Assembly: GCA_000231825.2 (NCBI GenBank)
Contig: JH720359.1
Location: 397,676 to 461,675, forward strand
Direction of reading: 5' to 3'
Length of the DNA: 64,000 nt
From: Tetrahymena elliotti 4EA
Taxonomy: Eukaryota > Ciliophora > Oligohymenophorea > Hymenostomatida > Tetrahymenidae
Positions 49,575 to 61,834 of the stretch are shown piece after piece (position 1 is the stretch's first letter; every line of letters starts with the position of its first letter). Both the position numbers and the translations under genes were made by a program. The notes under the pieces were generated by a model. The model searched no databases. It saw nothing but the letters and a program-made list of their open reading frames with translations, and had not been told where the DNA came from.

Positions 49575-50902
49575 ATGTTAAACTTAGATGTATAGAGCAA
49601 GATATGTGGAGGTAAACTAGTACCTTCTTTGAACATAAAAATATATTTTATTTAAATAAAACACTAAAACAATAGCATGCTGTATAATATCGACAGTAAC
49701 TCTTGTGATTATGATATTTTCATCTTTTGCTTCTCTTGAAATTAATGAATATGGATTGGATTATAGTTATATCTCTAAATCTGTAAATGCTTTCATGCAT
49801 TTTTTATATTTAATTTAATTTTATTCATATTAAGATAGGAAAGAAAGCTTATCCTGGTGGAATTCACTTTTTAGGTGTTGGTCATAGTTTTATCAAGTAT
49901 CCAAAAACTGTTCTAAATTTAGATTATAGTAATCATGAAGGTGCAGATTATCCTCCTTTAAAAAGTCGTACCTCTGATGGCTTAGAAGTCATTCTAGAAA
50001 TATCATTTTAATATAAGTAGATTACAATTTATTTATAAATATTTGATAATAATAGCAACAGCAAATATCATCTTAAAGGAATAACTAACTATCATCATTT
50101 AACAATATTTTTTATTTTTCTTTAAGATTAGAATATGAGAGTCTTTATGACCTTTTTCATTTATACAAGGATAACTATTCAAAAATATTTTCATCAATAG
50201 CTGTTAACACTTTAACTCAAACAGTAAAAATATTTTCTTTGTTATAGCAAATGTAGTAATCATGAAAAAATTTATTAATAGGCAACTTACTATACTGCAT
50301 ACAACTTTTTTGTTGATATATAAAAGATAGGAGTTAAGATGCAAGAAGATCTTAACGATGTTTTTAAAAAAAATTGTTTTGCTTCTATAGAATTTTTTTA
50401 ACTAAGATCTGTAGATTTACCAAATTAGTTTGAAGAGTCAATCTAAGTTTCTGAAGTTAAAAAGCAATAAATTTAGTTAGCACAAGCTGAAAAAAGTAGA
50501 ACAATAGTAGAATTAGAAACACTTAAGATGAGTGCAAGCTTTTAAAAGAATATTACTATAGTAATTTTTACATTAATTTTTATTAAAGAAAACAGTAAAA
50601 TATTTTAAATAGAATTATGCTTTGGGTGATGCATAAGCTATTGAAATGAATGGTAAAGCATAAGCAAGCTCTTTAAAAAATGTTTAAAATGTGAACACTT
50701 AATAATACAAAAAACTCAAAAATTAACTTAAACTTAATAATAATTAATTGCTTAACTACATTAAAGTAAGATATTTTTTTATATTCATTTAATAAAATCT
50801 ATTTCTAAATATACATAGTCTAAAGTAGTAAGAGATTATAATGGAAAAGGTTTAGCAATTGCCTTAGACAGCCCTGATAAAAATCAAAATCTATAAAAAT
50901 GA
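49575..50902 (+). CDS. SPFH/band-7 (prohibitin-flotillin-stomatin) domain membrane protein, 312 residues
   Basis: Seven exons (49575-49611, 49676-49782, 49835-50016, 50127-50223, 50282-50560, 50613-50765, 50819-50902) sum to 939 nt. All introns are 52-110 nt. A 37-nt first exon supplies the start. Residues about 13-33 form one transmembrane helix (CCIISTVTLVIMIFSSFASL). The SPFH domain follows: NEYGLDYS, GIHFLGVGHSFIKYPKT, SRTSDGLEVILEISFQYK, an amphipathic region with LYDLFHLYKDNYSKIF, and CFASIEFFQLRSVDLP. A helical segment (VSEVKKQQIQLAQAEKSRTI) and the motif ALGDAQAIEMNGKAQA end it. SPFH proteins oligomerise on membranes as scaffolds. The subtype and the membrane are not determinable. Confidence 0.88.
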
Positions 50903-51793
50903 AGAGAATTCAACTCATTTAAAATTAAGAAAATTACTAATCAACAAAATTATATTAAGATTAAATGAAAATTGAAAACATTTTAGAATAATTTTGTAAT
51001 TTAGATTAAATAGGCTTTGTATTTTAATTTTAACCAAAAAAATGAATTAAAAAATTTAAATTTAAATATTTTAAATTTATTGTTTGTTAGAAACCACATT
51101 TATCAAAAGTTTAACCTTCTATTATTCCATTTTTTAATTGAAATGCTGCATGAAGATTCAAAATAAGGTTCAACTAATTTAATTTGAAAAATTATTTCAA
51201 AAGAAATAATATTTGATTTTAAGCTAAATTAAATGTATTAATTAATTTATATTTCTAATTTTTGTTCATACTCACTGTTTTTTCAGTCATTAAAAATAAT
51301 TAAATTCTAATATTATTGAGCTTTCTAAATTGCTCAATTAATTCCTTCAAATATTTTTGAAAAATTTTGTTTTAGTTATTTTACAAAAGTATATTTTTAG
51401 GATTTTGGTTGTTAGTTCACTAAAAATTTTTTAGAAGAAAAGCAAAGAAAATTTGTTAACATCTATCTATGATTGCATTTGAGAAGTTGTTAGAATGATA
51501 AAGAGTAAAAAAAAACAAATTTCAAATTAAGATTTAATTAAAATTAAATAAAAAGAAATAACAATTTAAATTCTTGAAGGAAATACATTTTATTTAACAA
51601 AATATACTATAATATAAATTTGATTTACATTTGATTGACAAAAGAATAAATAATTTTGTTTCAATTTCTAATAATAATATGTTTTTTATTTTGTTTAGTA
51701 TTTTTATAATAGTTTACATTTTATTTAAATGATTATATTAAATCAAAAGGTTAAATCAAAAAATTGTTTTATTTTGAAACCAATTTTGTAAGT
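50903..51793. other. intergenic between convergent genes
   Basis: 0.9 kb, A+T-rich, between the 3' ends of the SPFH and Myb/Rap1-like genes. Nothing coding or structured seen. Confidence 0.5.
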
Positions 51794-54700
51794 TCATAGT
51801 GAGATTTAAATTTGTTCAAATTCTAGATCCATCGATTGTAAATTTCTGTTTTAATCATTTTACTGATTGTTTTAGCATGAATTATTACTATCATATTAGT
51901 TGTTGACAGAGTCATACCTATTCAAATAATCTATTTCTTAAGTTTCTTAGATATTACATTTAGAGTAAAAGCTTTCGTTTACTTCATTTACTTAGTTTTC
52001 TTCACTAATAGAGAATCTTTAATTTGAATAGTTTTGTTACTAGCTAAATTAGCTAACAAACACTTCATCTTCAATTCTTTCTTAAGGTCTTTCTGAATTT
52101 GAATTTGCAAAAATATTTGTTTATTCATCTTCTTCTTTTTTAATGTTGTCTTGAGGAAAATTCAAAGGATAATCATCAATATTTTTTGAAGCTAAAATTT
52201 CATTATCAAAGTTAATTTCTCTTTGATTAAAATTTTAAGACTAAATAACTTCATTAGTGTTCTATTTAAACAAGCTATTTAAAATTAAGAAATAAATTTT
52301 CTTGAAATAAAATTCTTTTTTTACTTTAAATTATTTGTCTATTAATCTTTTTCTTCTTTAATGCCAGGAGAGTTCAAAAGAGGGTCATCCATAATATTTG
52401 TAGGTAAAATTTAATTATCTTCTCTTTCATTAATGTTTTAAGACTAATTCACTTCCTATTTGCGTAAGCTATTAAAATTAAAAATTAAATTCTCTTGAAT
52501 TAAAGTTCTTTTTTTACATTTAATTTGAAACTTACAAGCATTCACTAAATAAATCTTCATCTAAATCATTTTCATCAGATTGTATCTCATGAAAATTGTT
52601 TTCATTATCAACAATAAAGCAAGATTAATTCTATTTTTAATCTTAATCTTCAGATTTAATTTCTATTTTTATTTTTAAAAAAAATTAATTTATCAAAAAT
52701 TTATAAAAAAATTTTTTTACAAGGATTTGGTTGATTTAAGCTAAATTTTCTAGTATTTTTATTTTCCCATGAAATTTGATGCTCTTTTTTTACATTGATT
52801 TCTGGGACTTTTAATTTTCTCTATTTATTTTGAGCTTCTTTTTTGCTACTTTTGGTTTATTTTGGTGATTATTACTACTATCTTATCAAAGGCTTTTCAT
52901 TTTAGATTTACTGTAAATTTATTGAATCCTAATTTGATTAGAAATAACTGTAAAAAGTGTTGCTTGAGTTTTCTATTACAAAATTATTTTATTATTATTG
53001 CTAGGAATTTTAATAAAGTTATTATTATTTTTCTTCTTTCTTCACTATTTATTCACCACTTTCATAGCTCTAGCTGTTTTCTAGACTAATGCTTTTATTC
53101 TCTCTAAGGTCTTTCACGCTTTGGCCAGAAAAATGCTATTTTTTTGAAGCAAAAGGATCTTCTTAAGAAACATGAGAAAAAATTTTAAATTTATTATTAG
53201 GATTTTCTGTTAAAAAATATAAGTAGCCATAAATTGTATTATTTCTTCTAATCCATTTGAATATATCAATAATATTATCTTTGTTCAAATATTTAAGAAA
53301 TCTTTTGTATCTATCTCTTAAGCTTTCATGAGGACGTTCAATTATATTTAGCTTTACTACTATACTCCAGTATTTGGATGAAAAACCATTAATTATTATC
53401 TATTTTTGGCTCATGATATAAAGGATTTTTAAATCTTCCACCATTCTATAGCTTCTACTCTATTTATTTTCTGATTTAGTCTCATTCTATGTATCCTTTT
53501 ATATTCTAAGTTCATTTTCTGATTTAGTCTCATTCTATAAATGCTTTTATATTCTAAGTTCATTTTCTGATTTAGTCTCATTCTATTATTGCTTTTATAT
53601 TCTAAGTTCTTATTCTAGCTACCTTAGAGTTGTTAATTAAGGTGTTAAAATTTTCTATACATCTTTATCTACCATTTAAGTACTGCTTTTCTGATAATTT
53701 TGTTAGCTAAGTAGATTTGTGTAGTCTAGAGTCTATTTTTCTTCAATTTTAGATAGATTTAAGTTTTAGCTATCCATAAATGTGTGTTGCATTTAGTATC
53801 CTTGATAGTTAAGGTTTTCTGAGTTTTCTTTGGATTGTTCAGCTTCGTTTTCCCAAAAATTTTTCTCAAAATTTTAAAAAATAAAAGGATTTGGTTATTT
53901 GTTTTGGAGATAACTTTGATTTTAAGGTTAATTCATTTCATTATATATTGACCCATGTTAATAAGTATTTTAAAAAGTTTAACCCTAGTTATTAGAATTT
54001 AGAGAACTATTATTTAAGTGGTAATCATAAGGTTATTCTTAACCTTAATTATTAAAGTTTGATGAATGACTAATATTTTCAAAATTTTCATTATTGAGTA
54101 AATTTGATTTATTTATTTATTCGTTATAAATAGGTTGTTCATCAATAAAACTTTAAAAATTTTCAATTTCATTTTCGTTTTTCAATTCAAAGCTAATGTT
54201 ATTTGTGGCTTGATAAAAATTTTCATTATTTTCTTAATTTAGATAGAAATTTTAGTCTTACGCAACCATCATCGATTCATCTTTTATTTGTTAGCTACTA
54301 AATTGTTATTAATTTTATTATTGATAGCTCATAAATTGCTGATTTGGGTCAAATTCATTTTTAACTGTGCTTTGATCATAAAAATTAGCTTCCTATTTAG
54401 AAAAAAAATTACCACTTTGGTGAAAATTTCCTTTAATATTATATTCATAATCTAATAAAATTTGGAATAGTTCTTCCATTAAATCTTTATCATCTAGAGG
54501 AATATTGTGATCTTTTTAGTTGGTACATTTTCTTCCTGTTTTATTTCCGTACTTTGAGATTCCTTTATTATTGACAAAAGAAAAGTGCTAGCTATCAATA
54601 AGCTCACTTTATTTGAGGTCTTCATTATTCAGTAGATTACTACCAGTAGAGAAGATTTGTTACAGCTTTTACTAATTTTTAAGAACCTAGGCCTCTGTGT

Positions 54701-55240
54701 TACTTTCTTTGTACATCTCTTCTTCTTCTTCACTTAAGTATTTATTTTCTTTTTCAGCCAATTTTTTTTAGACAGCAAGAGAGTTTCTAGTTCTTTTAGA
54801 AATCTAATCATTCTATTATGAACTATTCATTCTTTTAATATTCAAGCTAGGCTAGCTTTCTCCGCTTATTGATTTGGAATGATCTTTGTCCTATAAAATT
54901 ATAAAAAAAAACATTTTTATTGGCTTGATTTAAAATATTTTCTAAAGACTGTTATCTTAAAACAAATACCTTTTAGCTTATTTATTAGCTGCTTGTTTCA
55001 TCATAAAATATCGTTTCATCGATTTCTTCTTCATCCATGGTTTAATTTTTGCTACCTTAAATCTTAGAGGTTCTTTTTTACTTTCCTGAGAATTTTTCTA
55101 AAATTTTAAAACATTTAAATAAATACAACCCATCTTGAATATTAACTTAATCTAGATTTACTTTTTTCTGGTTGCTCAAATTAACCTTAGCTCTTGGATT
55201 ATTAGAGTTTTGAACCTTGCTTTCTCTTTCTCGGAGGCAT
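51794..55240 (-). CDS. Myb/Rap1-like domain nuclear protein, six exons, 1,038 residues
   Basis: Reverse exons 55240-55162, 55085-54970, 54890-52721, 52662-52536, 52468-52325 and 52274-51794 sum to 3,117 nt. The protein opens MPPRKRKQ, a likely nuclear-localisation signal. After an acidic, Asn-rich region there are three in-frame copies of a 16-residue unit (ELRIQKxxQNETKSEN, about residues 493-541). Then comes a folded block at about 545-640: YRMVEDLKILYIM, YWSIVVKLNIIERPHESLRD, RYKRFLKYLNKDNIIDIF, WIRRNNTIYGYLYFL. The ED..L...W..........SLRDRYKRFL pattern resembles the Myb-type domain of Rap1/TRF2-interacting proteins. I infer a DNA- or chromatin-associated nuclear protein. Exons 5 and 6 encode related sequence (exon duplication). 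The exon 1 to 2 join is the least certain. Confidence 0.75.
52274..52468 (-). repeat. tandemly duplicated exon unit (start of second copy shown by exon 6)
   Basis: Exon 5 (52468-52325) and the first part of exon 6 (from 52274) encode similar text: LRKQEVNQSQNINERED... and LFKQNTNEVIQSQNFNQRE..., each ending in an acidic EE(K/D)xQTN motif. Both acceptors read TTAATTTTAA(A)TAG|C, and both preceding introns are 50-67 nt. This is best explained by duplication of an exon with its upstream intron. Confidence 0.6.
53463..53606. repeat. 48-bp tandem repeat, three copies, in frame
   Basis: Three near-identical 48-bp units (about 53463-53510, 53511-53558 and 53559-53606) differ mainly in a short TGTATCC/TAAATGC/TTATTGC segment. 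On the reverse strand they encode three copies of a 16-residue unit inside the Myb/Rap1-like gene. Confidence 0.9.
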
Positions 55241-56048
55241 TTTCAAAAGAGATTTTAGTTTTGTTTTTTTTAAATTTCTTTAGAAAAATTTTAATGTCTT
55301 AAAATATTATATAATAATAATTTTCCTTAATAACTGTTCACTATTTGATAAAAGAATTTAATTTTATTTTAATAGCGACTACCCTCCCTTTATATACAGA
55401 TGTTATCAAAATTCTAATAACCAAAAAATATTTGCTAAACAATCTAACTCCAAAAAATTGTTCTCAAATACATAAATTAATTGAAAAACAAATTTTAATT
55501 AATTGGCAATGTTAAAAATATATCTTCTAAGTAAAAATAAATATATTGATCAATATAATAATTATAAATATTAATTTTATAGTCAATATGGTTATTATAT
55601 CTATTAATTTTATAATCGAAATAGACAACAAAGAATTTTATATTAGAATTAATAAAATAGACTAGTTATTATATCTCATTTAAATCTTTAATAAAATCTA
55701 CTAACAGTCTACAAATATATATTGAGTATTATAAAAATGTTATCAGATTATCAAAAAAATAAAGAAGAATGAAGGGTTATTGATTTACCTATACTTGATC
55801 TATAATAAAATAGATTGTTAAATAAATTTTGAAAATAGTTAATTAAAAATCTAATATTTATTTGCTTTAATGCTAATTAAAAAAACATATTTATTTTTCA
55901 ATATAAACAAATAGTTTTTAATTAGTTTTTTATTACTTTTTAAGGAGTAGTTAAGTAATAGAATTAAAGTTTTTCATTAAAGATATCATCTTTACTTAGC
56001 CAGTAATAGTTTATTAAGCATTAATAAATAGTTTCACCATTCCCATAA
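55241..56048. other. divergent intergenic region
   Basis: 0.8 kb between divergent genes, A+T-rich, with no gene seen. It presumably carries both promoters. Confidence 0.5.
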
Positions 56049-58446
56049 ATGTACTCAGTTGCTTATGTGGAGCTAGGATGCCTATGTGTTTTTATCTTGT
56101 GGTTTATTTAGCATCACAGCAATAAAGAAGTCTCATTATTTGTTAAATTGATTGTCTTCATAGATTGGTTTTTAAGTTTTGGCTAAATTCTTCTTCTACC
56201 TGTTGATGTTTACTTAAAAATATATTCTTAGTAAAATAATATACCTTAAGAAGAGATCCCAGAATTCTTCACTCTTAAATTAGTTCATGGAGTATTTTTC
56301 TGGTTAGTTATGCTCTTGTGTTGGATAATCATACCTCTTATGGAAGATTATCAAGAGTGTGGCTATTTAGATCATGAGAGAAAGTGGTAATATACTTTGA
56401 AAAAGAATACACAATTTTTTGGTATTATTGGAGGATTAACTATAGTCTCAGTTATTATACTTGAATCAACTGATATGATGAATGGCTATGGTTTGATAAC
56501 TTTCCTCAAAAGTTTAGCAAATTGTTGGGGTATTTTCTAAATTATGATTCTTTTGGGATACTCTCTAGTAACAGTACCTAGATCTCATTTCCGTACCACA
56601 AACGATAAGCTGTAAATGAAATACCTTTGCTTCAGAGCAGCATAAATAAAGAAAGAATAGGAAGATTCTTTCTTAGAACTCATCTCTAATCTTAAAGACG
56701 TATTAGAAATAAAAAGAATTGAAAAATCTTCTAAAGATATTCTCTTCTACTGTGATAATATTATTCATATAGTCCCAGCAAAAATTTTAAAGTTAGGTAA
56801 CATAAAATAAAAAATTTAAATATTCAAAACAAAATATTTTAATAAATATAATTTATCATTGCTTAGACTAAGTTACTTAATCATTTTTATACTCTTTTTT
56901 GAGTAGCTAATATCAATATCTATTAATTATTTAGTGAGTTAGAAAAAATTGATGATTTGTCTGTAGAACTTAATTCTTAAAAGGCAACTTAAAGATTGAA
57001 ATATAATATAATTTTTTAGCAATTTTACATATTTATTTAAAAATGAAAATAAAGAAATAAATTAACTTATCTATTTATATTAATAGCATAATAGGAACCA
57101 GATATTGAAGAAAAAGATAGTCAATATTCATCAAAGAAAAATGTCCACTATACATTTGAAAGTGTTGTAGAATTGAGAAAACAAATTAAACATAACTGGT
57201 CCGAATTCAAAAGGTATTTCTATTTAGCATTCAATAGTTATTTTTAATCAATTCTTTTTTATACAGATCTGGCAGTAATTGGAAAGCTCTCCTAAAGAAG
57301 GCTTTTTGGCTTCAAGACATCATCAAAAATTAAGACAATGAATCTAAAAAAGTAATTGAGTCAACTTTGAGAAAACCAAGAACAGGTAATTATCAATATT
57401 GATAAGCTTATTTTATTTTTTTATAAGAATATTTAAAATGGATAATTATGTTTAATTTTTAATAGATTTTTAAGATTGTTTTTTGTTGGTTTAAAATTTA
57501 TAAATTAAATAAATCAATTTCTTACCCCTATTGATAATCTATTATTTATAATTAATACTCCTATCAGATTATTGATTAATTTATACAAACCAGATTAAAT
57601 ATATTGTAAAGTAACTAAAAATTAAATTTTAAATTGATGAAAATAGGTTTTTAAGCTGAACTACGTAATAAAGTTGAGTGGTATTGGTATATGAGCACAA
57701 AGAAATAAATCAAGGCTATATGGAGTGTTTTCTTATCAGCTATGAGTATTGTAGTCCTTCTAAGTGAAATCAGTTTATTTTGGAATAAAGATTTATCTAT
57801 TTTAGGATGGTTTGTTTAAGCTCTTTTATCTTTTGAGTTAAGTGTTTTTGGTGTTTAAATAGTTACTTTTATTCCTTTACTCTTTATCATCTTTAATGTC
57901 TATTATGGTCTTTTTAGATTAAAAATTAGTGGATTCTTTGGTTTATATCCAGATGGTCACACTGATGCTGCAAGTCTTTTATTTGCTTCTGTCAATTTTT
58001 CTCGTGTAGCTGCTCCTTTATGTTATAACTATCTAGAAATGATATATATCAGTGATACAGCTTTCAATAAAGTCCTAGGAAATATAAATATTGTGCCTGT
58101 TTTAGGTTCTGATTTCACTAACTTCTTCCCTTCCCTTCTTGTGCTCTTTTGTCTATTTAATCTATTTGATCTCTATGGAAAGGTTTTATCTCTTTTCGGA
58201 TTAGAAAGCTTTTAATTTACAGATACTTACAATAGCAGTTTGATTGAAGAAGGTTAGGAGTTAATTAAAAAAGCTAGACTAAAAGAAGAAGAAAAGTTAT
58301 AAGAACCAAGCTAGAAAGAAATTTAACTTCAAGATGTTGACAATAAATCTGGAGAAATAGCAAGCTAAAAGATTGAAAATAAAAAAGTAGATGTTGAAGA
58401 TAGATAGACTTATCTAGAAAGATTACTTGAAGAAGAAGATTTATGA
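56049..58446 (+). CDS. LMBR1-family multi-span membrane protein (LMBD2-like), five exons, about 613 residues
   Basis: Exons 56049-56796, 56907-56962, 57095-57213, 57267-57385 and 57647 (or 57656)-58446 give a continuous frame. The N-terminal exon has five hydrophobic spans (LGCLCVFILWFIQ, LFVKLIVFIDWFLSFGQILL, LVHGVFFWLVMLLCWIIIPL, FFGIIGGLTIVSVIIL, IFQIMILLGYSLVTVPR). This is followed by a cytosolic coiled segment and, in exon 5, four more spans. The phrase NFSRVAAPLCYNYLEM is the clearest LMBR1/LMBD2 signature. LMBR1-family proteins are nine-pass receptor-like membrane proteins linked to lipocalin receptors, lysosomal transport and GPCR signalling. The C-terminal 75 residues are charged. 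The intron after 56962 uses an unusual GTAGAA donor. Confidence 0.85.
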
Positions 58447-61190
58447 GAAGCTAAACTATTTTAAATTTATGAAAAGAAAAATGAAAAATAAAATTGTTTA
58501 AATTCAAACTTTTTAAATGAAATAGAAAATATTTATTTAATCTATTTTATTTATTTGTAAATTGAATCATTTATTATTCATTAATTGATTGACTTGTTGG
58601 TTGACTTTATTTTATATTAATTATTTTCTAGCTCAAAATATCTTTTTACAAGTAATAATGTATACAAATTTTATAAATTAGCTCAATTAGAAGTAACCTC
58701 AATAATAATTTAAAAATAATGCTTAACTCAGCAAAGATATTCACATTTATTTAGTTTCCTTAATTTTAGACAAATCAAATAAATCTTCTAGACTGATAGT
58801 ACCTTATATTTTTTATTATTTACAAAAGAAGTAGCAAATTATAAAATTTTCTATTTTTCTTTTTGGTTATTAAATATATTTCGAGTTAAAATCCATAATC
58901 TTATATAATATCTTTATCTTTTTAATTTATTTTAAAACATGATTTTTAATTTATTTGGTATAATAGATATAAAATGCAGTGATAATAATGGATGGATTCT
59001 ACTTTATCTCCATTAAAAATTATCAATTAAAAATGCTTCATAAAAAATTATAAAATCAAATTATTTTTTCTTTTTTAAATACGCAAAAAAATAGTTAAAA
59101 GTCAATTTTAAGGATATCTATAATGCGAATCATATCAAAATAACTTAAAATTTGATAAGAAGCATATCTTCTTCTGTTAATCCAATTAAATTAATTGCAT
59201 TTTTTATAATTCTTATTTCATTTTTAATCAAATAAATTGAAGACTTGAGATGAGATACTTTTCTTTTGTTGTTAGCATTATTTCTAAATAAATTCAAATA
59301 TTAAATATCTTTGATTTTTAAGACATCAGTTTTTGAAATTGCAATATTTAAAACCAAGAATACATATTATATGCCATGCTTATATATCTATGTTTTTATA
59401 AACAATTGAATCCTTTGATCAATAAAATTCTTTTTAAATACACTTCAAAAAAAGAATTTTAAATTGTTCTAAAAGATTTTTTTTTAATGATCAGAGGAAA
59501 AAGAAAACATAATCTGAAAAAATATTTTTGTATTTGAAAAGAAATAGATAAAATAATTAAGATATTTTTTAGGGAAAAGAAAAAGAAAAAAGTAAAAACC
59601 AATAATAGCTGACTGCTTATTTAATTTTGACAAAAAATTAATTTGGTGTAAATCTTTTTTTAAATGAAGATGAATGGTTAATGCAGATTGAGAAATAAAT
59701 TATGATTAAAACAAATTTATTTGTATTTTTAAAATATGACAAATTTATAAAAATAAAAAAATATTTATTTATTTTTTCATTCATTCATTCATTCATTCAT
59801 TTTCAATCAATTTTTAAAAATAATATTGAAATAAGTCAATTGTTTAAAAGTAAGATTTTATTATTATTCAAAATAAGTTGAATCGTTGAGAAAAAGATCA
59901 AATTTGTTGAGTGTGCTTTTAAATTTATTTATTTATCCCCACCAAAAATTAGATTTACTTTGTGTTTCGTAAAGAAAAAATCCTTTTTTTTGATAAATTA
60001 ACTTTTAAAAATCACTAAGTAAAAATATTCAATTTGCGAGTCAGTTTCTCGATTGATGTAAACTGAATTGTTTATTTTTTCTTATTCCAATTTATATATT
60101 TTTTATAAACAATTAATATAGCTTAAAAATATTTATTTTTGTATTTTCTTTCTGTGCTAGGTGTCAAAACGATAATATTTTACTTGTATCATTTCGTCAT
60201 TTAGTTAGAATATTTGTAAAAAAAAATATGAAATGTAGTCTTTTTAATATTTCTATACAGAATTCATTTGCTTACATACTATAATTTGAGTATGATGTGT
60301 ATTATTACAATGTTTAAAATTATAAATTTTCAAAAGTAAATTAGTGTTAATGTAAAGTAAATTTTTTGTGGATGCAAAAAAAGAATTTAATAATAAAAAA
60401 CTATATTGCTTGAGTATTATTTAACTATCACAAATCAAGATTTATAAAATAGTTGTTTTACCCAATTTATTTATTAAATTTTTAGAAAAACATAAAATTC
60501 ATGCTATGTTCAAATAAATAATACATAGAATTGTTAAAAAAAGTAAATTACATCAAAAATTGTTAGTTTTTAAAATCTAAGAATTTAGAGAAGCACTGCT
60601 TGAGTGGCTATAATTTGATTTATTACATTCAAAAAAATTATAAATTTGTTAATACTTCGAATATTTATAGTAAGTAATATAAGCTTTTCCATTAACATAA
60701 GCTTGGCTTTTTAAATAGTTAAATATCGTTTGCCTAACTGTTATTCAAATGATAATATTTAAACTACAGCAAAGTAAATTTTTATAGGCCTAATTTTTGG
60801 CGTTTTGAGTCTTAAATGCTTTCATTTTTTATTCAAAATATCTTCAACCAATCAAACAATAAACTAACTAACTAATTAACTAACCAACTAACTAAACAAA
60901 CAAATATTTATAATTAAAGGAAGATGGTGGTTATTTTTATGTAAGTAAAAAATCTTATTCAATCTTAAAACTATGAATATACCCATTTAAAATTAAAATC
61001 AATCAAGAAAAAAAAATGAATTTATTAAAATATTTTTAAAAGAAGTAAATCAATTTGTTTAGTTGTCTTCTCTCATAAAGACAATAATAATATATTATAT
61101 TTTATTAGAAAAATTTTAAGTTGATAATAACTAGTTTTAGAAAGAATTCTTTTATTATGGTTCCTTATCAATAAAAGCTTATTATTCTTA
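58447..61190. other. long gene-poor stretch with simple repeats
   Basis: 2.7 kb of A+T-rich DNA. It contains a (TCAT)n microsatellite (59,777-59,802) and an (AACT)n/AACC-like run (60,861-60,905). No convincing coding frame or RNA gene was seen on either strand. Confidence 0.5.
59777..59802. repeat. (TCAT)n microsatellite, about six units
   Basis: Uninterrupted TCAT units flanked by T-rich sequence in an intergenic region. Confidence 0.9.
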
Positions 61191-61391
61191 ATGTCTTTAT
61201 TCTTTGTGAATTGTTTTGATCAAAGGAGAGAAGAACTCATTCTAACTTAGAAGACGGGAATTAATAAAAAGATAGTTTTTTTAGATTTGATACCACTGTA
61301 AATAGAAGATGTATTATAAGGTGATTTCATGAGATTTTTTGGAAAATATTTTTGTTTTTTAACATAATTTGTTATTCTAATGCATGTCTGA
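61191..61391 (+). CDS. possible small protein, 66 residues
   Basis: An ATG-to-TGA frame on the purine-rich strand encodes MSLFFVNCFDQRREELILTQ, then an acidic/hydrophobic segment (DLIPLQIEDVLQGDFMRFF) and a hydrophobic end. The reverse strand of the same DNA also has an open frame (about 61,230-61,660) but no start codon at its 5' end. I prefer the forward reading because of the ATG and purine bias. No family; may be chance. Confidence 0.28.
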
Positions 61392-61543
61392 GTATATTTA
61401 ATAACATAAAACTTAGTAGGATTTTTATAAAGTAAACTGTAAATTAAAGCACTACTTTGAATAATTATTATCGAGATATGCTTTCTATCTTCTGTAACAA
61501 TATTAATTTTTTTCACAGAAATGTTATAATTAATTAAGATAAA

Positions 61544-61834
61544 ATGAATGAAGGTAAATCAAAATCAAATTAATTTATGTTTTATTTTCTTTATTTTTGA
61601 ATTTTATTTTATTTTCCTATTCTGAAGTTTTATTTTAATTCTTAAAACTTTACTTTGTTATTTTTTCATCAATTCTCAGAATTTGAACAATTTAAAGCTA
61701 AGAATAGAAACAAAAGCAGTAGCGATAGCAACAAAAATCTAAAAAAACAGAAAGTGCTCATTCAACTGTTGTTTTATTAAAGAATAAAATGCAATAAAAA
61801 TACTTTTTATTTTAAATATCTCTACATATTTTGA
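61544..61834 (+). CDS. possible small basic protein, 54 residues, two exons
   Basis: A 10-nt first exon (ATG AAT GAA G, 61544-61553) splices over a 126-nt intron (GTAAAT...TTCTCAG) to 61680-61834. This gives MNEEFEQFKAKNRNKSSSDS followed by a basic and then aromatic tail, ending at TGA. The Lys/Ser-rich start is protein-like; the last 25 residues are less convincing and may be intron or UTR. It could instead be one exon of a larger gene with the frame at 61191. Confidence 0.33.

Noticed and set aside
52862..53089. 75-codon forward ORF
   Set aside because: Antisense shadow of the large exon of the Myb/Rap1-like gene.
61230..61660. Long reverse frame opposite 61191-61391, with a separate signal-peptide-like reverse frame near 61,700-61,790
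   Set aside because: No start codon at the frame's upstream end and no in-phase splice to the hydrophobic leader. The hydrophobic text is antisense to a Lys/Ser-rich forward exon.
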